Positions 1 to 10,800 of a DNA stretch of 64,000 nucleotides are shown here, one piece after another (position 1 is the stretch's first letter; the number at the start of each line of letters is the position of its first letter). This DNA comes from Ulva prolifera (taxonomy: Eukaryota; Chlorophyta; Ulvophyceae; Ulvales; Ulvaceae). Both the position numbers and the translations under genes were made by a program. The stretch is from contig CM041201.1 in the NCBI GenBank assembly GCA_023078555.1, positions 2,425,713 to 2,489,712 on the forward strand, read 5' to 3'. Under the pieces are notes generated by a model. It saw only the letters and a list, made by a program, of their open reading frames with translations. It made no database searches and had not been told where the DNA came from.

Positions 1-39
1 GAGGCGGTACTACGCTAGTAGCGGCAGATGCAAGACCGA

Positions 40-920
40 TTACTTATGTGCAATTGGGGTCTGAGAGGGCCTGCACACGCTGCGGCAGTCAGCGGCACCC
101 CCGGCGCCGTGGCACAGACATGTGTCACAGTGTCTGCAAAACAAACACTTGTGGCACCGTGCTTCGCCACCACATCTGGCAACTCACAATATCATGGCGG
201 ATGCATATCCCAATTGCAAGATGGATTGCACGCTGTAGCGAGCCCCTGACACCGTGGCATATTTCCAATGGCTGGCGGCACGTCTCCAATGGATGGCAGC
301 AGCACTGCAACGACTCATTCCTGCGCAATTCAAAGTCATGGCGTAGCATGTTGGCAAATACACTATGCCGCTTTGGAGACACACGTGCAGATGCATGCAC
401 ACCTGACAATCGACGTCTTCCAGTTGACCAAAGTTGTGGCCGAAACACGTCCCAAAGTGCTGTTGTCTCAGTGTGGCATGTAGGGGGGGGGGGGGGGGGG
501 GGGGGGGACCAAGTGCGAGTTGGGCTTGAGAGGGCCTGCACAGGCTGCGGCGGTCAGGGGCACCCCGGCCGCCGTTGCACAGAAGAATCGAATCTGGCAA
601 TGCGGATTTCCGCCACATTTGGCATCTCAATGCAACATGGCGGATGCAGATCTAGATTCCAATTGCAAGATGGATTGCACGCTGCAGCGAGCCCCTGGCG
701 CCATGGCACGTGCTGTACAGCCGCATTGGCTGGCGCCACAACTGCAATCTCATTCCTGCGGCATACAGAGTCATCAAGTGGCATGTTTACAGGTACATAC
801 CACACACTATGACGTTTTGCGAACACATGTGCATGTAGCATTGCACACCTGGAAATTGGTGTCTTCCAACTGACCAAAAAGGTGGCCGAAGCACGGATTG
901 AAGCGCTGTTGTCTCGGTGT
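40..920. repeat. Internal tandem duplication of about 470 bp in block A copy 1
   Basis: Positions about 48-480 and 521-920 are diverged copies of one another: both run from 'gagggcctgcac' through 'caagatggattgcacgctg' and 'gcacacctg' to 'gctgttgtctc'. Blocks A2 and A3 hold the unit once. The second unit is closer to the A2/A3 version than the first. A long G tract lies at the junction. Confidence 0.7.
483..507. repeat. Poly-G tract (25 G)
   Basis: An uninterrupted run of 25 G separates the two units of the tandem duplication in block A copy 1. It is one of four G runs of 20 or more in the window. The length should be treated as approximate because such homopolymers are hard to sequence. Confidence 0.9.
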
Positions 921-3124
921 GGCGCGAAAACGGGAGGGGCGGTTCGGAAAGGGTCGGCACAGTCAAGGAACAGAGACAGGCCCCAGTGGGCTCTGAGATG
1001 GCCTAGCCAGGCAGCCGCAGTCCTGCAGCATCACACTCTCGAGTGACACTGTGTGGCAGTCTAGGGACGTGCCCTCTGTTGTGATGCATTCTTGCCCGTC
1101 TCGCAGTGGTGCGCCGCATCACCGATACATCGACAGCGCCACTCGGAGGAACACTGCAGCGGGCTCGTGGCAGGCACACATCGATCGGGCCAGAGTGAAC
1201 ATGCATGAATCGGACAGCAAACAGGCAGGCGCCCTAGCACCCTGAGCGACATGCGCATGCTGTAGCAATCGCGACACATCCACATCCTGGGGCTCCGCTG
1301 TGACTGAAGGGGACACACTCAGCGGAGGTGTGTCCCTGTAACACACTTGCTTTGTCCTTGTAACACACTCAGCGGAGGTGCTGACTTAGTGCTAGGGGAT
1401 CTCAACTCACTGCTGAGGAGCAACATTGCAAGGTGCAGATCGCAGTTGCATGATGCGGACATGGTTGGTTGTGATGTCGGCAGACAAGGCTAAAAATATG
1501 GTCGATGCGGATTAAAAACTATACTTGGCATGTGGAAAGCAGTGTAGGACAAGCAGAGGTGGCCACGAGTGGAGCTCGACACGCTCGTGCACGACGTGAA
1601 AGCTTCCCTCACACGGCAGCTGAACTTGCTGATCATCCCGTCAAGGCGGTGTCTATGTCCTGTGAATCAAGTTTTCGTCTGAACCGAATCTGTCGACCTG
1701 GATTCGCGATCGGTCTCTGGAAAGCCAGGGAAATGTAGCAGAAGCCCGTGCGCGAATGAAGGTATACATAAATATACAAGAAAGGCAGCTAAGATGAGTG
1801 TTCCCGTGAGAAGTGTTACAAGGGCAAAAGTGAGAAGTGTCATAAGCGGGGCCCAATGAGAAGTGTGCCTGTCCCGCGCTACACCCGACGCTGGCCGTTT
1901 GGATCTGCTTTGGCTCCGCATAGCAATCGACAGAACAGCGTTCGATAGTCTGTTTCTGCCCAGCTTTGCAAACTTTCCAGTATGGCACAGGCTGCACATC
2001 GTTCTTGACAAGCCAGAGTCCAAGGAACGCTGGACCAAATACCGCGGACCCATACACATCAGGGCTCGTTGTCTACGCAACTTAACAGTGCTGCACGATG
2101 ACGGGACTGGGGGCGTATCAGGAACGAGGCTTTGCGCGCGTGAAACCTCCAACAGAAGTTTAGCAGCTCAGCATACAACCTAAGATCAAGAGGAGCCATT
2201 GCTATGGGTCTGTTTTAGAGCTGTCACGCTTTATGCAGGGCTGCCGCGTGCACAGCTGCAGACACAGCGACAGCATATGCATACCATATGTACCGGGAGC
2301 GAGTCCCGCGGTCGCCAGGCAAGTTCAGAAATCGTACCTGGGCTACTTTGAAGGCACAAAGCTCACTCAGTGCGAGAGATCATCCCATCGGCCCAGAGCC
2401 ACAGCCATCTGCGTGCCACTTTCCTCGACGATGTCAGTCGACAATGGGCGAGAGATAGAGCGCTCTAGAGCGCCGCTGCGTGAAGGAGCGAATAAGAAGT
2501 TTATGCATATGTAGCTGGTGAACACGGCACAGCCACATTTATGATGCAGCTGGGACGGCGTCGAAGCCGACGGCAACAGCCAAGTACGCTTGCGCCCTCA
2601 AGACGGGTTACGCCGCGTAAGTTACCAACTGACGCGGTGTGAAGTAGCGCCACAGTGCATGCATCGCGCTGACAGGAAGCTGTGCACTGTTGAGCGATCG
2701 CGGCAGGCTGCGTTGGCGTTGTGCCATGCAATGGCTGGAGCTCAGGACATTTGTTTGCAGGTGGAAGTCTGCTGCATGCTCTGCGGTTCCATTCGTGTGC
2801 TACACCAAGATATTGAAACGTCCCAAGCATGCTGCAGCACTGCCAGCTGCATAGCCAGAATCGAAGTCTAGTCGGCTTCAAACTCATGTCACCCAGGCGC
2901 CAGGTGGTCGGGTGGCTGTTGATTCCGTTTGGATTGTTGATTGTGCCGGCTGGCTGTTGATTCCGTGTGGATTGTTGATTGTAGCGTTGGAGAGCTGTCT
3001 GGCGCGCGGGAATTCGAAACATGCGATCTATCTGCCATGCTCGCCGAGCCGTTTAGGAAATCTTGACGTCAGTTCATTACAGGATGGACCCAGGTGGCAC
3101 TGGTGTCAGTCAACGACAGCCAGA

Positions 3125-4188
3125 GCTTAGCAGGCAGGCCCGGACGAGTTCCGTGCATGTGAACGAGGATGCTCCTTACCTGGTATACGTATGTGTGGCT
3201 ACCAGAGGCTCCACAGGAGCAGCAGCGTCCCTCAAAAGTGCGTCATCACATCATGATATGATACCATGAACAGCCACTATTCGTCAGGTGATATGTCGAT
3301 CACATATTGCTTGCCATATGGTGTATATATATACATATGTCGTACATGCATGTGCGCCAGGGACACGCCACTCTATCGTACACATAGGCGATCTTGTCTG
3401 CGTTCCGCAGGTTCAAGCCAATGCATTCTGTCGAGCTATACGCAGACGCAGGTAAAGCTATGTTGTCTAGACGGTCATGGTTGTATATTACGATGTACTG
3501 CGTACGATGTACTGCGTATAGCTCGCCAGAATGCACAGAGCACATGCACATCTGTGCCCCTCGATGTGCTTATGAACTTCAAATTATGTATCAAACATTA
3601 TGTATACACTTCATAATGTATGGTTTAACTCCATTGAATTCTTGAAGTTGAGCGCAGCAGCGGAGCGGATGCATATGCCTCCGCTGCAGCACCGTATGAC
3701 ACCGGCCGGCCGGCTCCAGGCATGCCCAGAGGCTGCATTGCATGCATGGGTAAGGGACATGGCTGCTGCTGACTGGAGTGACACACAAGCATAGCATGGG
3801 TGCGTTGGTATGTGCTGCTTGTTGCTGGTTGCGTGGGTGTGCGGCTTCCCTGGTTGTTACCCGCGGTGCTGCCTGCCTCGCTCGCTTTGGCCGGGTAACA
3901 CTCAGGCGTTGTCCCTCAGGCTGTTACAGGCTGTAACACATGACTGCCTGTGTGGGGTTGCTGTTATTGTTTGTGCTCCAAGTGAAAACTTTGAAGCCAG
4001 AGAGGCAGTGTGAAATTCCTGTTGGTGGCATGCACATGGTGCTACCCTGCACTGCCACCTGATCATGAGGTGCTAGGTATACCTGCCTCTCTGTTTCCTG
4101 TGTATGCCTTCTTTGTCCGTTTGAGAGACCGGACGCACGCAGAACTGCATCACTGCAGTACTGTGCGGGAGGTCTGGAGTGCTCCACA
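3125..4188. other. Copy-1-specific stretch, no gene seen
   Basis: Block copy 3 passes directly from 'agcttaacaggcaggc' (58276) to 'caggtgacgagcaatgca' (58338), while copy 1 has about 1 kb in between. The inserted DNA is comparatively AT-rich at 3255-3640, holds a long hairpin (separate entry), and at 3790-3960 has a GT-rich stretch resembling 23375-23510. No protein or transposon hallmark was seen. Confidence 0.5.
3423..3534. repeat. Imperfect inverted repeat / hairpin
   Basis: Arms 3423-3445 and 3512-3534 are 23 nt long and reverse-complementary with a single mismatch; the loop is 66 nt. The loop carries two tandem copies of a 14-mer (GATGTACTGCGTAC/T) that runs into the right arm. It lies only in the copy-1-specific stretch. 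It could be a folded transcript or part of a small mobile element; nothing else distinguishes these. Confidence 0.6.
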
Positions 4189-4840
4189 GGTGACGAGCAA
4201 TGCACACCGTGCACATGGTGGTGAACAGCATGACTCTGCATCATTTGACTAGCTCCTACCAACGGTGCGTGTCCAGCTCCACGCCATGGATCACGAGCGC
4301 GCCCACTGACACTGCCTTGAAAACTCACACACATCGCGCGAGTGGTGCATGCCTGGCTTTGCCCGCGTCGGTTCGTCAAGCCAGTGCTGGCCATCAGGTC
4401 TGGGAATGCACCACACAAGAAGAAAAGAAAAAAGGAAATGAGGGCTCTCATGCTTGACTGAAAACCATGCCGGCCTCTGCTCAGCATAGCCAACCATCAG
4501 GCACACATACACAACCATACAGCGACGCACAGAAGAAAATCGAAACGAGTTGTCCATTGAAACATTCTCTCGGAAAGCTCGCAGTCATCCAATACATGGC
4601 ACAGCCCTGGCAATGCAGTCTGGGAGTCCTTGCCCCAGGCCGGTGAGCGCATCAACACGGTGAGCGCATCCTTGTGGCGACGGTGGTAGGCAATGCCAGA
4701 CTCATCAAGCCAGCGCCAGCGGCAGCCACCGGCTCGGCATGCGCCACTCGCGCCGCCGTCACAGGCCCCAATACAGGCCACTGGCGCATGAACCGTGCAT
4801 ACCACCACGCTGAGGCTGTCCTGCCGTGGGCGCTCACCCC
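4189..4840. other. 3' flank of the truncated starch synthase copy
   Basis: This stretch is colinear with 58338-58995 downstream of the intact starch synthase gene. It contains an AAAGAAAAAAGGAAATGAGG tract shared by both copies. No gene or RNA was recognised in it. Confidence 0.55.
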
Positions 4841-5636
4841 TCAGCGCTGCCCCTCGCAATCAACAGCCTCCGGCCCCTGTGTTTGCGCCGGCGCGTCCGC
4901 ATCATCGACGCGCTCCGCTACTACCGGTGGCCCCTCCCCGCCGTCATCATCGGAGCTCTCTAGGAAGCCCTCGGCGACAGAGGTGATGAGCTCGTGCCAG
5001 CTCGCGGCGGGCGCGTCCCAGCCGACGTCGGCGCGCATGCCCCCCTGCTGCATGCGGCGGAAACGCGCGGTGCCGACCTCGGCGATCGCGCGGTCGAGGG
5101 CGCGGCGCAGGCGCATCACGCTCGCGGCCGCCTCGCTCGCGTCGCCGCCGATGCTGATGCGGCCGGCCTCGTATCCAAAGGCACGCGCGGCGGGCTTGTC
5201 TACCGTCACCGGCAGCGGTGCTCCAAGGGGCCCCTGGACAGACCCAACCCTAACATCGACACAAGTTGAGCGGCCGCGCTGAAGCATTATCGCATGCATG
5301 AGTTTGCCACCATTCTCACGGTACACGATTCACATGCGGACTGCTGCTTTCCCGGTGCTGTCCGCCTTGCCACTTTTATCCTTGTAACACCAATCCCATG
5401 CAGATCAAGTCACGATTAACCCACAACCAGCACACAGAATGGCGCAGCACAGCGGCCGTACCTGGCCGCGGTTAGTACCTGATAGAAGGAAGCGCCCGGC
5501 GACGATGTCCCGGAGGCCCCCGGTCGAAGCGACCACCGGCACCGCACCGTAGCGCAGCGCGGCCAGCGCGACGAGGCCGCACGGCTCGAAGCGCGACGGC
5601 ACAACCAGGATGTCGGCGGCGGCCACGAGGCGGTGC
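4841..5636 (-). pseudogene. Starch synthase 3' end, truncated duplicate (part 1)
   Basis: Two C-terminal exons of a GT5 starch synthase are present on the minus strand. The inner one runs from about 5636 to 5462 and encodes [15 protein letters not shown] and the STGGL motif, which belong to the nucleotide-sugar binding half of the enzyme. The last runs from 5233 to the stop at 4841 and encodes the C-terminal helix region (SIGGDASEAAASVMRLRRAL). Splice sites match those of the paralogue at 59961-58996. Both pieces remain open. The exon is broken at 5636 by a DNA transposon and resumes at 15425-15465, after which the homology stops. No upstream exons exist, so this is a gene fragment and not a working enzyme gene. 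Confidence 0.85.
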
Positions 5637-5639
5637 TAG

Positions 5640-5970
5640 TAGCACTGAGTTGACCTTATTCACTCCATATGCGAGCATTACGGTGAGGCAGCATTATGTT
5701 GTCCTTACTGCCACCTTGTGAATAACACTGTCCTTATGAGGGGGGCCAGGACGGCACAATGGTCGTAAGGACACCTGACTGTGTCCTTAATGTAAGGATT
5801 GTCTTGGGCTTGGCTTTGGTCAGGAGGAGCTGGTGTGTAAGGACACGGTAATGACCCGAACTGGATAGGCAGCAGAGATGACCATTAGGCTGATATTATA
5901 CGTATTGGACTGAGTGATGTTGAGGAGAGGGTACCCCAACCATATTTGTGCAAAGGTCCTTATGAGTGCT
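5640..5970. repeat. Subterminal AAGGACA motif cluster, left end
   Basis: At least six copies of TGTCCTTA / TAAGGACA or one-mismatch variants occur between about 5650 and 5965, in both orientations. They mirror the cluster at the right end. Dense short subterminal repeats are a known trait of hAT, CACTA and some Mutator-like elements, where transposase binds them. Confidence 0.7.
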
Positions 5971-7418
5971 GTCACATGTTGCTGTTCAAAACAACAGAGC
6001 ATGACCTGTGCCACGGGCACATGTGATTTCAAGCTTGTCAAGCCGACTCACGAAATATTTTCGTTGATTTAGATACATCACAGCTACTCGGACTCTGTGA
6101 CCGCGTCTTTCATCTTGGCTAGCCGGGCCCATTCATCTACACGCGGCCGTTTGGCAGGGAACCGTATTTCCTGGAGATGCATAGATAAATCGTGAATCAG
6201 AATGATCATTTTGTGTTGTATGTTGTGATTACAGTGCTGTTATCTTGTGATGCCAATGTACGGACTGCAATGGGGGTACACGAGGCATGTCAGGAGTCAG
6301 ATGTGGTCGCCAACGTTCTAGTGAAGGTCACGTTACGACTTTCCGGCATTCACATTTATGGTGTGGAGCCGCGACAACAGGTCTGGGTTGGGTGATGCCC
6401 GTGAGCGGTAATACTTGCGTGACAATCCAGTGCTAGCAGCACGGCGTCGGAAGAATGGTGATATGATATCATACAAAATCATCACCTCTTTAGTTTTTTT
6501 CCGGCGGATAGCTTGCACTCAACAAATTGCGCCCCTGCTGATGCGATACAGCCGGACCGATGTCGAATGCGCAGCAGATCACACATTCGGACTCCGACAG
6601 CCTCGTTCATAGAGCATTGACATTTCACACAAGCATCGATGTCGACATGCAGTAGACTGTGCGAAACGTGATCGGACGCTTGCTTTGCCTGCCCATTGTG
6701 CTGCTGTTTCTCCTAGGCTGCAAGGCGCTAGAATGCTAGACCTGCAGCTTACGCCTCAGGCACAGACACGTTGCATCATCACATGTGTCAACTGACAGTG
6801 AATGCTGCTCCGCAAGTCAATGATGCGGGCTTTGGCGGTGCACAGGCACGCCGGGTGTGGCTCGGTGCTCCTGCAGCCACGCACGGATGCATGAACTATG
6901 AGTTCGAACGGCGCTGGAAATGACATAAACGGCACGGATGCGAAACAAAATAAGTATTACGTCCATAATATGTATGCAAGGATTCAGGTGTAGCGCCTGC
7001 ATGCGAATTCATCTGGGATGGCTGCGCACAACGAGGTGGGACGAATGGCTGCGATCGCAGAAAGGTTTCTCATGTGTCTTGGCGATTTGCTTCTTCTTCT
7101 CATCTGTAGCCGGCTAGCGGTACTAATTTACTTAAGTAAAGCGATTACGGTCGTTGATTCGCGAGTCGTTTCGTGTCGCGATTGTTAGCAGCAGCCAAAA
7201 AAGACGCTGCATCGACGCCACAGCCACAGTGTGCAACTTCGTATATGGATCAAGGTATGACATCATGTTGCAGCAGATTAGTACGGCTGATTGATGTATG
7301 TGATAGCGCACAGACGTCCGCCCGACGGAGATGCAGTCATGCACAATTGTCCACGCTCAAAACATCACATCGGTCTGGTCATGAAGTCCGATCAAAATTA
7401 TCTCGTGACTTGTAAGTT
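5971..7418. other. Transposon interior, no gene recognised
   Basis: Only short open frames are present, the longest about 80 codons at 7173-7415, without recognisable motifs. The region is more AT-rich than the flanking gene fragments. It may be decayed transposon or captured intergenic DNA. Confidence 0.4.
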
Positions 7419-7423
7419 TCTTT

Positions 7424-7817
7424 TGTTATAAGCAAGGACCTATGCGCAGCATTCATCAAGCTAGCTAGTGGGCTGCAGAGCCGTTACCTGTGGAGCACTC
7501 AGGTCGTACGTCGGCAATGCACAGATCAGGGGATGTACTGTAATGCAGTGAGGCAATACAGGAACCACGTAAGACTGTAAGAGAATGGTTACAGTAGACT
7601 TGGAGGCACATGACTATATGCCACCGATCTGTCAAGTCTACAGCGGTCATAATCACAGTGACCGCACACAATCCTCACATGGATTGTGCTGGATTATGCT
7701 CATGCATATGATCATGCATATGTCCTAACATAACAGGAGTTGGGCCCGTGGCCACCACACTCATGTGCGTACTTGCACGTCATGCATTGTGTCCCAGGAT
7801 GGACCTCATTTATGACA
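7424..7817 (-). repeat. Copia 3' LTR
   Basis: This 394-bp terminal repeat is the same as 13879-14272 as far as I can read. It holds an AT-rich palindromic stretch around 7695-7720 (repeats of ATGCATATG). Confidence 0.92.
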
Positions 7818-7822
7818 CTCCC

Positions 7823-10800
7823 CTAGAGACTAATCTGGACTGGCATCAGATGAAGTCTCTTCCGAACATCCTTCAATGCAGGACCTGGTAACACCTTCGT
7901 GAAGACATCAGCAAGCTGGTCTTTGGTCCCTACCCATTGCACTTGAATCTCGTCTGCCTCTACAAATTCACGGACCCTTAGGTGCCGCACTCGAATGTGT
8001 TTAGACCTATCACTAGAGATTGGGTTGTTGGCTAGGATATTCGCACTTTTATTGTCTCCCCAAAGCACAGGTTTTTCTGGACGAAGATGCAGGTCTAACA
8101 ACAACTGTTTAGCCCACATCAACTCGTTTGCTGCACTACTCATAGCGATCAGCTCAGCCTCAGTTGTATCACCAGCAGTGATAGGCTGTCGCTTCGACCT
8201 CCAAAATACTGTGTTGCCATAGACCCTTAGGACTAGGCCACTCACACTTTTCAGGCCTTTGTCATTCGCGAAATCAGCATCCGAATAGCCTTCCAGCAAA
8301 CAGCTCTTTGATGAGCCCTCAAACACTAGACCTAGTTCCTTCGTGGACTGCAGGTATCTCAGTATATGTTGCACCGCTGGCCAATGCTCCTTTAAACTAC
8401 ACCCCATATGTTTGGCCAAAACATTGCAGGCATAAGAAATATCAGGCCGCGTAACTACAGCAATATATTGGATGCCTCCTACAGCACTCATGAATCTAGC
8501 GTGCTCAGCCTGGTCTGCTACCTCAAGTTCGGGATGATCCTTAACACTCCTCAACTGTTGCCTTGGCACCAGCGGAGTCGGACTAGGTCTGCAATCTGCC
8601 ATGCTGAATTTCTCTAGCAAGTTCACTACTTTCTGCTGCTGAGATAGAGAGATGATCTTCTGCTTCCTATCCCTGGTGATTGAGGCACCTAGTGCCCACG
8701 ACAAGTCACCAAGGTCTCTACCTTCAAATGCTTTGAGAATCTGATCGATCAACTCCTTCAGGCCCGTAGACCGTCCAAAGATAAAAAGATCATCAACCCA
8801 CAGAAATATGAAACACCTACCAGTTTTTCTAACATACAGTGCTGGGTCCGAATGTGATCTCACAAAACCCATTTCACCTAGCAAACGTGCAAGGGCCTTG
8901 TGCCATTCACGTGCAGCCTGCTTCAATCCATACAAAGTCTTAAGCAATTTCCACACACGATTTGTACCATCATTCAGGATAGGAGGCTGTTCAACGTAGA
9001 CAATCTCATTCATTACCCCATTCAGAAAGGCACACTGAATATCGACATGCTTCATTTCTAAGTCCTCTACTGCAGCGACCGAAAGCAATGCACGCAAAGT
9101 AGCATAGCTCCCTACTGGAGCCCACGTTTCAAAGAAATCAATTCCCTCTTCCTGGGTAAAACCCCTGGCTACATACCGCGCCTTGTAACGCTGGATCTCC
9201 CCTGTGGGTCCCCTCTTTATCTTATAGACCCACTTACCAGAAATGGCCTTGGCCCCTACTGGCAGCTCAACGAGCTCATAAGTTCCATGCTCGCTCAACG
9301 AAGTCACCTCCTCCTTCATAGCACCATGCCACTTCTCGGCATCTTCTCCAGCTAAGGCCTGTTTCCAAGGCGGGCTATCAGGATCAAAAGGCTTCCTCTT
9401 CTTAATGGCTGCAACCCGACGGGATGAACGTCGCTGGGCTGACTTACCGCCATCAAGCTCCCCATGCTTGGTCACCTCTGCACCAGCCACCGCACTGTCA
9501 GCCGTAGCCAACATGCCCGATGTTTCAGCTACCTTTGGTGCTACTGTCTGCTCACTCACTGTGCTATGCTCTATATCAACACTAGCTTCTATGACAGCAA
9601 CATCTGCATGTGGAATCAAGCGCTTGCGTACAAGCGGGTTCCATTTGTGTCTAACTGGGGCCGACTGCGCTTCCTGCCCTTGGGCATCAGCAGCAGTGTC
9701 ATGCAAATCAAAACTAACTTCTTTAGCAGGATGCATAGACTCCCCAGCGACAGGTGAGTTTGGGGCCGGACTTACCTCTCCCCTGGAGATAAATCCACCC
9801 AGATGCTCGCGCATGTAGTCCATCCCATGCTCCAATCTGCGAGCCGTAGCCCGTTCGCCTGAAGCCCTGGGGACGGGTCCCCCAATATCTCCCATGGCCC
9901 CTCGCGGCGGGCCAGCTGATCCCGCCGCGGCAGAGCTGGGTTGATGTTGTATCTCCATGTCGCGGACACTCACCTCATCTACTCTGCCAGAGTCGCCGGC
10001 GAGAGATCTCCCCGGAGATGTGAAGCTCTTCGCCCTCTGGCTGTTGTGTGCGGCCGATGGCGACATGTCGATGTTGGAGTGCTCAAGCTCCCGAAAGCGG
10101 TCGACGTTGGAGTGATTGTTGACGCGCTCGATGTTCTCACCTGGCTGAAGGTGCAAATCAACAGCACCTTGGCGTAGCTCCTGACTACGCACTACCGCAT
10201 GGACGTTCTCCACTACCTCTGGAGTTGTCTGTCTAGTCTTCCGCTGTAGCTCCCCTGAACCGAGGTCATCCCCCAGCTCCGGAACTACATGCTCAAACTC
10301 TGCGGCCAGGCTATCGTCGATGTACTCCGAATCATGCAGGTCAACAAGATTCTTGCCTATGGCCATCCCGTCAAAATCATACTCAGCAGCTCCGTGCACT
10401 TGCATGTACTGCTTGCGAGCAGCAACCGCATCGACATCTGACAACGGGGGCGCGTACACCTTTTCCGCCATCTTGGGCTGGAATTCTAGTTTCTCAACTT
10501 CACTCCTAGTCGCTTTCGGCATGAGCCCTATCTCCACGCTATCGAATTTCTTGATGTACTCACGCAACATCGCAGCGCTATACACCATCTGCCGCACTTC
10601 AATCACTTTGCCGCCCCCCGGTACGGATTGGTAAACCCTGTTCATGTGTGGGCCTTGACCCGGACCTACCCACACAGCGTTTGCTCCCCTAGCGTCTAGT
10701 CTGCGTAGATGCTGACCATTCTGATAGAAATACACTGGCAAACCCCATGGGCGCATCTGCTCTACAAGCAGTTTGAATCGTTCAAGATTCAATGATCTCC

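Larger units (their letters stand above)
1..3124. repeat. Segmental duplication block A, copy 1
   Basis: This DNA is recognisably the same as 19766-22330 and 55052-57945. It starts at the window edge, so it probably extends further left. Shared landmarks are the start (GAGGCGGTACTACGC), the 'gctaaaaata' stretch near 1490, the GTGAGAAGTGT motifs repeated at 1805-1865 and the GTTTAGGAAATCTTGACGTC stretch near 3050. Open frames inside it are short, differ between copies and show no recognisable domain, so I call no gene. The copies differ by many substitutions and small indels, so the duplication is not very recent. Confidence 0.8.

Noticed and set aside
7465-7671. 68-codon frame present twice (also 13920-14126)
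   Set aside because: It lies inside the copia LTRs and is duplicated with them; no sign of a protein.
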